From positions 2,418,001-2,482,000 of the forward strand of contig NC_004663.1 of the NCBI RefSeq assembly GCF_000011065.1: DNA of 64,000 nucleotides, written 5' to 3'. Below the pieces are notes generated by a model. That model ran no database searches. It saw nothing but the letters and a program-made list of their open reading frames with translations, and was not told the DNA's origin. This document shows positions 27,971-36,060 of the stretch, piece by piece (the first letter of the stretch is position 1; each line of letters starts with the position of its first letter). Source of the DNA: Bacteroides thetaiotaomicron VPI-5482 (lineage in GTDB: Bacteria; Bacteroidota; Bacteroidia; Bacteroidales; Bacteroidaceae). Position numbers and translations under genes: made by a program.

Positions 27971-28674
27971 CGGGGATCGGGTGGAAACAGCGTGGAACGA
28001 AAGACACCCTTACAGACAGGGTCCGCCTCCTTGTTGTAGCGGAGGGTGTTCGGAATGTGTGAGGACAGCAGCCGCAGCCCCATCCTGTGGATGACCCGGT
28101 TCCAGGCATCATACAAATTCTTCCGTCCCCTTCTATCCACCATGTTCCAGAACAGCCGGATTCCTTTCAAGTTGCAGTTCCCCTTGGCGATCAGCTCCTC
28201 TTCCAGCACCTTGGTAAACTGCAGGGAACTCTGCATGACGATATTGTCCGCCTTGAGCGGGACAAAGATATAGTCCATCGCGGCAACGGTATGAACCACC
28301 CCCTCGCTGCGGAGCGTTCCGGGAAGGTCGAAGAGCACGATATCGAAAGTCTCCCCTTTTTCGTCCATATAACGCCGCAGGTCTTCCACCCCCTTTTCCG
28401 GGTCGCTTTTGATGACCGGATAGGCAGGCTTACGGATTCTTTCGTACTGCCGGTACAGGTTCACCTTCAGGTCGTCATTTTTCATGACATTCTCCATGTC
28501 CCTCTCACGCATCAGGGCGATGCTGTGCTGCGGGGAGTCACAGTCCACAACCGCCACACGCACGTCTTTGCGGTAATGCAGGACACTGGCCAGCAGTACC
28601 GTAAAGACGGATTTTCCCACGCCACCCTTCTGGCTGGCGATGGCAACCAACAACTCTTTTTCTTTTTTCATCAT
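27892..28674 (-). CDS. ParA-family ATPase of a conjugative element (TraA-like)
   Basis: 260 residues. The deviant Walker A motif is ASQKGGVGKSVFT (residues about 13-25), switch I has VDCDSPQHS and Walker B VLFDLPG, all typical of ParA/Soj ATPases. In CTnDOT-type elements this gene stands at the head of the transfer region after two DUF3408 genes, the same order as here (DUF3408, DUF3408, ParA). The last dozen residues (FFGRDPGITLL) differ from the normal hydrophobic end and run into the HTH gene, so the extreme C-terminus is probably replaced. The downstream transfer genes are absent. Confidence 0.85.
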   Translation of the reverse strand: MMKKEKELLVAIASQKGGVGKSVFTVLLASVLHYRKDVRVAVVDCDSPQHSIALMRERDMENVMKNDDLKVNLYRQYERIRKPAYPVIKSDPEKGVEDLRRYMDEKGETFDIVLFDLPGTLRSEGVVHTVAAMDYIFVPLKADNIVMQSSLQFTKVLEEELIAKGNCNLKGIRLFWNMVDRRGRKNLYDAWNRVIHRMGLRLLSSHIPNTLRYNKEADPVCKGVFRSTLFPPDPRQEKDSGLPELVEAAFFGRDPGITLL

Positions 28675-28766
28675 ACTTCTTTTTCATTAAAAGTTAAACA
28701 CTATTGTTTCAGAAACAAAAATAATGCTCCCATCGGGGGAGATCCCCTGTCATGGGGGACGAGCCT

Positions 28767-29153
28767 TTATGACCGGCCGGGCAGGGACTCCTCCAGAATC
28801 ATGTCCGTCGTTTCCCTGTATTCTTCCAGATGCCGCGAGACAAGGTGGTTGATGAACCCCTCCAGAGTGACCTTTCCGTTTCTCGAGGCTCCCGCCAGGA
28901 TGGACAGTTTCCGGTGCAGGGCGGCGGGAATATGCAGCGACCGACGCTGCACGCCCGCAATGCCATGCAGGTATTCCTCCCCGTAGACGGACGGTTGCAT
29001 GGGGCCATTTTTCCTTGCGGGACGTATAATGTCGTTACCGGACGTTCCACGTCTCTTCCGGGGACAGGCAGGCGCTTCCCCCATGATCTCACGGATGCGG
29101 TCCGCGTCCATCCCGCCAAGACCAATCCGCTCTTTTACGTTCTTTCCTGTCAT
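28767..29153 (-). CDS. DUF3408 conjugative-element protein
   Basis: 128 residues. The conserved part (about 65-120) reads RRSLHIPAALHRKLSILAGA and FINHLVSRHLEEYRETTDMI, a ribbon-helix-helix-like pattern seen in DUF3408 proteins. They are encoded next to the ParA/TraA gene in Bacteroides conjugative transposons. The role is not established; DNA binding during transfer is likely from the fold. It lies 92 bp upstream of ParA and 29 bp downstream of the second DUF3408 gene. GC-rich. Confidence 0.8.
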   Translation of the reverse strand: MTGKNVKERIGLGGMDADRIREIMGEAPACPRKRRGTSGNDIIRPARKNGPMQPSVYGEEYLHGIAGVQRRSLHIPAALHRKLSILAGASRNGKVTLEGFINHLVSRHLEEYRETTDMILEESLPGRS

Positions 29154-29182
29154 GATATGCCTTCTTGGACAATGACAACGTT

Positions 29183-29599
29183 TTATCGGCGAGGTGTTCC
29201 TCCCGGCTGTCCGTCCTCATCCCAGGGACGGTAGACCTCACCGAGCAGGGAGGCGATGTCCTCCCTGTGTTCCTCCATATGGAGTTCCAACAACCGGATG
29301 ATAAAACCGGAGATGCTGCCGCAGCCGGCGGCCCTGACCAGCATGGCGATCCGGCGGTGCAGTCTCCCATCAATGTAGGCGGTCTTCCACTCAGCGGCTC
29401 TGGGAGCGGGAACCAGAAACCTCCTCTTGTATTCCTCCGGACCTGTCACTTTCCCTGCCCGGACCTGACTTCCATGACTTGGTATCTCCACCACTGGTTC
29501 CAGGGATGGGGAAACGGGAGCTGACAGAAGGTTCCCCGTGAGTCCGACCCTCTCGAGAACGATATCGGAAAGCCGGTTCTTTTCCTTTTCTGAATCCAT
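29183..29599 (-). CDS. DUF3408 conjugative-element protein, second copy
   Basis: 138 residues. The C-terminal half carries the same pattern as its neighbour: KTAYIDGRLHRRIAMLVRAA and SGFIIRLLELHMEEHREDIA. The N-terminal half is Pro- and Ser-rich and probably disordered. As first gene of the trio it is preceded by a non-coding region with direct repeats, which in intact elements would be near the transfer origin. No -7 box with full match was seen. Confidence 0.78.
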   Translation of the reverse strand: MDSEKEKNRLSDIVLERVGLTGNLLSAPVSPSLEPVVEIPSHGSQVRAGKVTGPEEYKRRFLVPAPRAAEWKTAYIDGRLHRRIAMLVRAAGCGSISGFIIRLLELHMEEHREDIASLLGEVYRPWDEDGQPGGTPRR

Positions 29600-29924
29600 A
29601 TTTTAAAATCTTAAATTATTAAATTACACAACTGGTATTGTCTCGGAATACAAAATAAAGGAAGAAGAGAACAGGATGAAACCACCTGTCACTTATAGTC
29701 ATCCAAAGTCAGTTATTGTCATGATACACATGACGGGGGGGACGGAGATGCCGTTCCGTTCGGACGGTTCTTCCTATGCGGAGGCGACATCAGAGGCCCG
29801 TAGTGGTGTGGAAAAGCGAGCGGGATTCCGTTTCCTTGTCCACCGTTCCTTTTTAATCCTTATGGGCAGGCGTGAGAGCGCGCATCCGTCCGGATACGGA
29901 TTCTTAAATTATCGGTCTATGGGA

Positions 29925-30116
29925 GTGTAAAAGTATTAATCCGTTAATGGAGAATTATGAAGGAAGACCATAAGGTGTACACGGCTACATTCTCCATTTG
30001 CAGAAGTGTAGAAGTAGTAATCCATTAATGAAGATAATGCAGAAAAACCATAAACCATATACGGCTCACTGCCGCTCTCCATTTGTAGATGTGTAGAAGT
30101 AACAATCCATTAATGG
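29925..30116 (+). repeat. Three direct repeats of about 26 bp at 81-85 bp spacing
   Basis: Copies start at 29925, 30006 and 30091 with the pattern GTGTARAAGTA, two to three variable bases, then AATCC(A/G)TTAATG. Copies 2 and 3 share a longer 40-bp block (29991-30030 and 30076-30115) with four mismatches. Candidate protein-binding repeats near a transfer or replication origin. Confidence 0.7.
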
Positions 30117-30317
30117 ACAATAGGGCATGTAAAGGGCAGATTTCCCGTATATTCGCCTCCTTATTCCCGAATTATGGACGTAAGTCATATGATTATGGAG
30201 AGATATCCACCCTTTTATGGGGAGAGCAGCCGGCAAACACCTGATGGAAATGCCTCGTAAATCACAGGAGAATAGCCATACAATGGGCCAATACACAATA
30301 ATTATTGGATAAATGTG

Positions 30318-30397
30318 GTCCGCTCCTGCGGACAGCAAGTTGTGTTTTCGTTTAACGAAAACAGGACGGTTTAACGGAGAATACACCGATAAACCGT
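30318..30397. repeat. Cluster of three hairpins
   Basis: GTCCGC/GCGGAC (30318-30333), GTTTTCGTT/AACGAAAAC with 1-nt centre (30344-30362), and ACGGTTTA/TAAACCGT with a nested CGG/CCG (30366-30397). They lie downstream of the DUF2284 gene and could act as its terminator or as part of a single-strand origin. No strong T-run follows on either strand. Confidence 0.55.
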
Positions 30398-30513
30398 TAC
30401 TTATTTCAAGCTCCAGCGTCGCTTTTTACATATCTAACTATAATTCATTTGAAATCACAAAACAGATTGAACCGAATGTGGTTAGTTTGTCTGTTTATTT
30501 CATGTCCGAATCA

Positions 30514-31080
30514 TTAGTATGCTATGTTGCAAAGTTCGTATTCATTATGAAAAAATCCGCTTACGAGAACAAGATATTCAGGTAATTTGCCATCCTTTCC
30601 CCAAAGAAGTTCGATGTTAAAAAGTTCAGAAAGCGTTTTGGCTATGTCAAATCCGAAGGCTTCGAGTGACGGACGCACTTTTTCCGGGTGTCGGCATGGT
30701 GTGCCGCAGTTACGCGTACACTCGTTATCTGAGCAGTGAAGACATTTACCTATATAGGCAAATGAACGCCCTCCATATTTCCGTTCCATATCCAATAATT
30801 CGCTCTCGATTCGTATCCGTTCCGGTAAAATGAGTTTTTGTGTATATTCAATCGGAATATCTTTGTCTTCAGGGATTATCTTCGTTGCCATAAGATGTGC
30901 ATACTTGTATTGTCGGAGAAACGATTCCGTATCAAAATCAAATGGAGGACACCCCCAACTTTTACCGTAATTGGTACATTGTTTGCAAAGTTCAAGAAAA
31001 TGTAGTTCGTCACGAAATTCGGCGATGTATCCTTCAACAGTGATGTCTGAAGTAAAATTTTCTACAGTGTATATACTCAT
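30514..31080 (-). CDS. DUF2284 metal-binding protein at the end of the B12 operon
   Basis: 188 residues from ATG 31080 (MSIYTVENF), which overlaps the TGA of btuD as ATGA. The earlier in-frame start lies inside btuD and is rejected. The protein is Cys-rich: CKQCTNYGKSWGCPP near the N-terminus and CLHCSDNECTRNCGTPCRHP in the middle, spaced as in DUF2284 proteins thought to bind metal or an Fe-S cluster. No transmembrane segment. Its coupling to the B12 ATPase gene suggests a role in handling corrinoids after import (for example reduction or scavenging of cobalt), but this is inference. Confidence 0.82.
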   Translation of the reverse strand: MSIYTVENFTSDITVEGYIAEFRDELHFLELCKQCTNYGKSWGCPPFDFDTESFLRQYKYAHLMATKIIPEDKDIPIEYTQKLILPERIRIESELLDMERKYGGRSFAYIGKCLHCSDNECTRNCGTPCRHPEKVRPSLEAFGFDIAKTLSELFNIELLWGKDGKLPEYLVLVSGFFHNEYELCNIAY

Positions 31081-31835
31081 TGTTTCAAAATCATTGTACC
31101 GCATAAGGAGTCGAAACGGATGTTTTCATTTTGGAAAAGTCTGTCAATGTATCCGCTTTTCTGCATTTCAGACGCGGTCAAGCAACTTAAATTCGGGGTA
31201 TCTAACAATGCTATCGAATCGCACATGGACAACGCGATGTCAAGTTCATGTGTCGAGAACATGATACATTTTTTCTCGTCGTGGACAAGCCTACGAAGCA
31301 ACGCCACAAGTTCGTAGCGATTAGGCATGTCAAGAAAGGAAGTCGGTTCATCAAGGAGAATGATAGGAGTATCCTGTGCCAATGCACGAGCAATCATCAC
31401 ACGCTGGCATTCGCCATCCGACATTTTATCCATCGTGCGGTTTGCATAAGCCTCCATTCCCACCGAAATGAGCGATTGCATGACTATCTCCTTATCTGTT
31501 TCTTGCATCCTACCTATCCAGTTGGTATAAGGAGCACGGCCTATGGCTACGACATCCTTGCACCGCAGGTTGGCGATGCGCGTGCGCTCGGTCGTGACGA
31601 CAGCCAGCGTTTTTGCCATATCTTCGGTTTTCATGCAGGCGATGTCGTGCCCGTCGAGAATGATTTTTCCGGAATAACACCGGTTCAGACCGGCTATGGC
31701 GCGGAGCAACGTCGATTTTCCTGTCCCGTTTCTTCCGATAAGGGCTGTCAGTTGACCTTTTTTTATCGTGGCATTTACCTCGTGGAGCAACGAGTTTTCT
31801 TTGTAACCTATGGAAAAATGCTGTAATTCTATCAT
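31077..31835 (-). CDS. btuD: Vitamin B12 ABC transporter ATP-binding protein
   Basis: 252 residues starting at ATG 31835 (MIELQHFSIGYKENS), which overlaps the TGA of btuC as ATGA; the 11-codon upstream extension lies inside btuC. Walker A is GRNGTGKST, the ABC signature is MSDGECQR, and Walker B is IILLDEPTS, followed by the H-loop STHELD. It powers uptake of corrinoid across the inner membrane with BtuC and BtuF. Family members also carry siderophores or haem; the B12 assignment comes from the riboswitch and the neighbouring btuB/btuG. Confidence 0.9.
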   Translation of the reverse strand: MIELQHFSIGYKENSLLHEVNATIKKGQLTALIGRNGTGKSTLLRAIAGLNRCYSGKIILDGHDIACMKTEDMAKTLAVVTTERTRIANLRCKDVVAIGRAPYTNWIGRMQETDKEIVMQSLISVGMEAYANRTMDKMSDGECQRVMIARALAQDTPIILLDEPTSFLDMPNRYELVALLRRLVHDEKKCIMFSTHELDIALSMCDSIALLDTPNLSCLTASEMQKSGYIDRLFQNENIRFDSLCGTMILKQ

Positions 31836-32812
31836 GCGGTGATGGATTTGTTGCGTAAAACCACCCATACGACGATTGGGATTCCCAATAGAGCTGTAAT
31901 GGCGTTGATCGGCAAGGTGAATATTTTAGAAATGATGTCGCAAAGAAGCAATATCGATGCTCCCGAAAGAATTGTTCCGGGCAGAAGGACATGATGATCG
32001 CTATTTTGGAAAAGCATTCTTGTGACATGAGGCATAGCGAGACCTATGAAACCTATCGGACCGCAAAAAGCGGTTATCGTTCCGGCGAGCAGCGTTGTCG
32101 AGAGAAACAACAGGCTGCGTGAACGCCGAATATTCAGTCCCATTGTTACGGCATATTCCTCTCCGAACAGCAGGAGGTTAAGCGGTTTGATGGTCAGTAC
32201 CGCCAACAGCAGTCCGGCAAACACCGATGGAACAAGAATCAGAAGTTGTCCGGAGGTGACGTCACCCAAAGCCCCCATCGTCCAAATGACAAAGGCTTTC
32301 AGCGATTCCTCTTTGCTGAGGTACTGCAATATCTGCACGACAGCACCTACGCCCGATGAGAACATCATGCCCAGAATCAGGATTACCATGATGTCTTTTA
32401 TTCGCTGTCCGACGGCAGTTATCACGAGCAACACGACAGCCGCACCCACCCACGCTGCTCCGGCAATGCCTATTGATGAACCGATCCCGGCAAGTACCAC
32501 AAGTGCCACACCGAGACTTGCACCGGAACTGATGCCAAGGACATAGGGACCGGCAAGAGGATTACGGAAGAGGGTCTGCATCTGAAGACCGCTGACCGAT
32601 AAGGCAGCCCCGGCCAACAGTGCCACTATAGCTTTTATGAGGCGTATGTTGAGTACGATTTTTTCCGTGGCACGGGAACAATTTCCCCCGGTCAGTGCTG
32701 CCCATACATCGCGGATCGGAATGTTGACAGCTCCCACGGCCAAGTCCAGTAAAAAAAGACCGACCGTGAGCGTAATCAATATGGAGAATAATATAGTCGA
32801 ACGGGAACGCAT
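31832..32812 (-). CDS. btuC: Vitamin B12 ABC transporter permease (FecCD/BtuC family)
   Basis: 326 residues with about ten hydrophobic segments. Family motifs include NIRLIKAIVALLAGAALSVS, QTLFRNPLAGPYVLGISSGA and GFIGLAMPHVTRML with the conserved GPIGFIGL loop. It forms the membrane channel of the B12 importer. The gene follows btuF without a gap and overlaps btuD by 4 bp, so translation is coupled. Confidence 0.92.
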   Translation of the reverse strand: MRSRSTILFSILITLTVGLFLLDLAVGAVNIPIRDVWAALTGGNCSRATEKIVLNIRLIKAIVALLAGAALSVSGLQMQTLFRNPLAGPYVLGISSGASLGVALVVLAGIGSSIGIAGAAWVGAAVVLLVITAVGQRIKDIMVILILGMMFSSGVGAVVQILQYLSKEESLKAFVIWTMGALGDVTSGQLLILVPSVFAGLLLAVLTIKPLNLLLFGEEYAVTMGLNIRRSRSLLFLSTTLLAGTITAFCGPIGFIGLAMPHVTRMLFQNSDHHVLLPGTILSGASILLLCDIISKIFTLPINAITALLGIPIVVWVVLRNKSITA

Positions 32813-33952
32813 CTATTTCAGTTGCTTGTAATACACACACTCTTCCTGCACCAGTTCAGGATGGAATATCTTCACGAGGTCGCGGAGCACGATGTCAGGA
32901 TTCACGACGGCAGACTCGTAATAGTCGTTACCCCCGGCTGTGTTGGTACGGGCGTTGTTGTTATACACCTCTCCATTTTTGAAACATCGGGTATCGGTGA
33001 ATTTCGGACATGATGCCTTCAAGTCGTCAAGGGAGTTCGCCATTCCCACGTTCAGCCACATGTCCGCATCCGACGCGAGCAGATATGCTTCTTCTAAGTC
33101 AATGGGGATAGAAGCGTTTCCCGTGTTCTTCTGGTAGATATAGCGGCCTCCCGCATCAGTAATCAAGCGGGCTACATAACTTTGGGTTGAAGGCATGAAC
33201 CACGAGTCGCCATAGGGAACATTAAGCATAACCGAAGGAGTGCCGAGGGTACTGTCGGCCACTTTCTTTTTCAAGGCGTTGTATCTGACCGGGATTGCGG
33301 CAAAGGCTTTTTCACCCTTCTCACGTTTTCCTGTGACTTCTGAAAGCACTACCATCCATTCGGCCTTGCCGAGAGGCGACTCTTCAAGATAATCGCCGAC
33401 ATACATGAACGGTATGTCGAGTTCTTCGAGTTTGCTTTCCATTGCGCTTGCGCCGTTCACCCCATAGAGCAGAACGAGGTCGGGATCGAGCGAGAGCAGC
33501 AACTCGTAGTTGATGTTCCCTTCATAGCCGACATCGCCAATACTGTCGCGGCGGGCTTGGATGTCTGGGTTGGAAATGTAGTCGATTCCCGAAACGCCGG
33601 TTATACACCGGACTTCACCGATTGCGTCAAGCATGGCGATATGAGTGGAAGACATCGCCACGATGCGTTTGGCGTCTCCTTTGAGTACCTGTCCTGCAAA
33701 CCCTTCGGGAACCTCTTCACCGTTGCGGACGATAAACAGCCATGTGGTTACACTGTCCGCTCCCTGCCAGGGATTCCTGACGGTTATCAGTACGCTTTCC
33801 TTCCCGCCCGCCCCTTTGATGTCGAAGCCGGAGGCATATTCGGGAGCATAAAGCAGCAGGTTGAAATCATTGATTTTTGAGCTTTTGTTGTGGCAGCCTG
33901 TAAATGCCAGAGAAAGCAACAAAATCAGGCTTAAATTCTTTAATGCGTTCAT
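32813..33952 (-). CDS. btuF: Corrinoid-binding lipoprotein of the B12 ABC transporter
   Basis: 379 residues. The signal peptide ends in a lipobox (LLSLAFTGCHN, Cys20). The two-lobed periplasmic binding fold follows: AKRIVAMSSTHIAMLDAIG, then DPDLVLLYG and a C-terminal VVNPDIVLRDLVKIFHPEL. In Bacteroides it is likely anchored in the periplasm to hand corrinoid from BtuB to BtuCD. It lies 11 bp after btuB. Bacteroides homologues of iron-siderophore binding proteins look alike; the operon decides for B12. Confidence 0.88.
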   Translation of the reverse strand: MNALKNLSLILLLSLAFTGCHNKSSKINDFNLLLYAPEYASGFDIKGAGGKESVLITVRNPWQGADSVTTWLFIVRNGEEVPEGFAGQVLKGDAKRIVAMSSTHIAMLDAIGEVRCITGVSGIDYISNPDIQARRDSIGDVGYEGNINYELLLSLDPDLVLLYGVNGASAMESKLEELDIPFMYVGDYLEESPLGKAEWMVVLSEVTGKREKGEKAFAAIPVRYNALKKKVADSTLGTPSVMLNVPYGDSWFMPSTQSYVARLITDAGGRYIYQKNTGNASIPIDLEEAYLLASDADMWLNVGMANSLDDLKASCPKFTDTRCFKNGEVYNNNARTNTAGGNDYYESAVVNPDIVLRDLVKIFHPELVQEECVYYKQLK

Positions 33953-33963
33953 ATTGATGCAGA

Positions 33964-36042
33964 TTATCGTTTACTATTTTTGTTTTTTCCGAACTTGGGT
34001 GTTATGCCGATGAATATCTCGAAATTGATGCCCGGCATGGGACGGGACAATACGGAAAGGTATTCTTCATCGAACAGGTTGTTGATGCTGCCCTTTAGCG
34101 ACAGATCGGCCCATCGGAAAGAGAGCTGTTTTTCCAGTGTCACGTTATTCATGAAGTAAGGGGGCAGATAGCCCGTCAGGGTATAGTCATTACTCGACAT
34201 GGTATAACGCTGGCTGTAATAACACCATTTGTAAAGCAGGCTCCATGTCCGCCATGACAGACGTCCGGTCACCGTTGCGGAAAACTCCGGCACGTATGGC
34301 AACTGTTTGCCGACGGATTGGTCTGCCGGACTCATCGGTTCGCTCTCGTTGATCGAGGGAGTCCACGAGAAAGTTCCGTTCATATCCAGTTTCCAGTCCT
34401 TTCCGAGCATTATATCAAGGTGGGCGTTGGTCTCTGCCCCGTAAGCATGTACCTTTTTGAGGTTTCTGGGGGAGAAGAATCCCTTGGTTGTGGGTAGCCA
34501 GATGATCCAGTCGTCGATGTGCGAATCGAACCAGTTGATACCACCGCTCAAAGCATATACATTTTCTTTCCCCACCGAGAACGACAACCCCACGTCGTAT
34601 GTGAAGCCGTGCTCGCTTTTCAGGTCGGGATTACCGCCCGGCAGAAAATAGAGGTCGTTCAGCGTGGGAAAACGGTAGTTCCGGGAGATGGATGCTTTCG
34701 CCACGATATTGCCTTTTTTCGACAGTACCCCGTCGATGAAGAAAGCCGGGATAACCGGGGCCCATTCCGTACCGAACATATCCTCGCGAAGGACAAGCGA
34801 GGCGGCAAAACGATCGACAGGCCGCCATTTCGCAGAAACGGAACCGGAAAACTCGACACGTCCCTTGTCATACCCGACAACAGCCTTGTTACCTTCCTGC
34901 GAGATGATATTTTTGTCCGCGCTTTCCACCAAATGCTGGTGTACGGAAACACCGGCCGTGAACAGCCATTTCTCTGAAGGAGCATAATCCCCGTCCGCAC
35001 TTCCGTAGAACGTGTTAATCTTACTGCGTGAGCGGGTCATCGAAGCCATTTCGCCGTTTCCCTTGTCCCGCTTGTAATCATAGGCCATCCATGTGTGTAT
35101 ATAGCCGCCTTTTACACCGACCTTCCATTTCTCCCGCACGCGATCCCACGAGAGGACGCCGCGAAACGTCTGCTCCCTTTGGCGGTTCTCGAAGTCCATG
35201 TCGTTCCCGTAATCCGTGCTGAGCATCGCCAGTTCCCGGTTGGAATTGATATACCAGGCGTTTAGCCCGAACTTGTCGCCTTCGCCCGTGTTATAATAAA
35301 TTTCCTGCAAGACGTGCAGATCCTTATAAGCCCCGCTGCGGTTGCGTTCCGTCGGGTAATAGGAACCGATGATGTTCTTGTCCTCGTCATAGATGTTTTC
35401 CTTCTTGTCCCGGTTTCGGTATTTGTAGTCGTTGGGGGAAGAGGAATACACCACACGGGTGGAGGACTGCCAGTGTTTGTCACCGTAGGTCAGGCGGAGA
35501 AACTCGTCGAACGTGCTGAACGACCCCACTCCCTGCACGTACTGCAACCCGAACCCTTCATGGTTGGCCGGAGAAGTGGAGAGCCTGACCAGACCACCCA
35601 AGCCGCCGCCCGTTTCGTTTACCGATGACGTTCCGTGCAGCAGCGAGGCATCATCGATAAAGTAAGAAGGGATGGTGGAAAAATCCGTCATGCCCAGCAT
35701 CGGGTTGTTAATGCGCATACCATTCCACGTCACTTGGGTATGCGAGGGAGAGGTACCCCGGAAAGCCACGGTGGATAACGTGGCGCGTCCGTAGTTCTTG
35801 ACAAAAACGGATGAGTTGAATGTCAGCACATCGGCCATAGACAAGGCGATGTTCTCTTTCATGGCGATGGAATCGAAACGGGTTCGTTGCACGCCTATAT
35901 CCTTCATAGGTCGTTTGCCCACCACCGTAACCTCCGGAATACGTAGTACCCTTTTGGTAATGCTGACGGAATTTTTCTGCTGGGCGGCAAGCAGAAAGGG
36001 CAGGCTTACCCCCACGAACAATAGAATAAGATGTCTTTTCAT
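33964..36042 (-). CDS. btuB: TonB-dependent vitamin B12 receptor
   Basis: 692 residues with signal peptide MKRHLILLFVGVSLPFLLAA. The TonB box region is IPEVTVVGKRP, the plug spans about 45-165 (MADVLTFNSSVFVKNYGRAT, FRGTSPSHTQVTWNGMRINN), and the barrel runs to the C-terminus (NNLFDEEYLSVLSRPMPGIN). It lacks the carboxypeptidase-regulatory domain of SusC-type receptors, as usual for BtuB. In Bacteroides it forms a stable complex with the surface lipoprotein BtuG, encoded here 18 bp upstream. The riboswitch at the head of the operon supports corrinoid as ligand. Confidence 0.9.
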   Translation of the reverse strand: MKRHLILLFVGVSLPFLLAAQQKNSVSITKRVLRIPEVTVVGKRPMKDIGVQRTRFDSIAMKENIALSMADVLTFNSSVFVKNYGRATLSTVAFRGTSPSHTQVTWNGMRINNPMLGMTDFSTIPSYFIDDASLLHGTSSVNETGGGLGGLVRLSTSPANHEGFGLQYVQGVGSFSTFDEFLRLTYGDKHWQSSTRVVYSSSPNDYKYRNRDKKENIYDEDKNIIGSYYPTERNRSGAYKDLHVLQEIYYNTGEGDKFGLNAWYINSNRELAMLSTDYGNDMDFENRQREQTFRGVLSWDRVREKWKVGVKGGYIHTWMAYDYKRDKGNGEMASMTRSRSKINTFYGSADGDYAPSEKWLFTAGVSVHQHLVESADKNIISQEGNKAVVGYDKGRVEFSGSVSAKWRPVDRFAASLVLREDMFGTEWAPVIPAFFIDGVLSKKGNIVAKASISRNYRFPTLNDLYFLPGGNPDLKSEHGFTYDVGLSFSVGKENVYALSGGINWFDSHIDDWIIWLPTTKGFFSPRNLKKVHAYGAETNAHLDIMLGKDWKLDMNGTFSWTPSINESEPMSPADQSVGKQLPYVPEFSATVTGRLSWRTWSLLYKWCYYSQRYTMSSNDYTLTGYLPPYFMNNVTLEKQLSFRWADLSLKGSINNLFDEEYLSVLSRPMPGINFEIFIGITPKFGKNKNSKR

Positions 36043-36060
36043 TTTTGTCCTCCTTCCTCG

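Larger units (their letters stand above)
29600..30513. other. Non-coding region, possible transfer-origin remnant
   Basis: About 900 bp without a convincing gene; a rightward frame of 84 codons at 29676 and a leftward one of 106 at 30066 lack domain features. It holds three direct repeats at 29925-30116 and three hairpins at 30318-30397. In CTnDOT-like elements the transfer origin and mobilisation genes flank this side of the DUF3408 genes; no mobilisation gene is left here. Confidence 0.5.

Noticed and set aside
28087..28986. Rightward frame of 299 codons
   Set aside because: Antisense to ParA and running into the DUF3408 gene; no domain features.
29676..29930. Rightward frame of 84 codons upstream of the DUF3408 genes
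   Set aside because: No domain, unusual composition and location in a repeat-bearing non-coding region; not supported as a gene.
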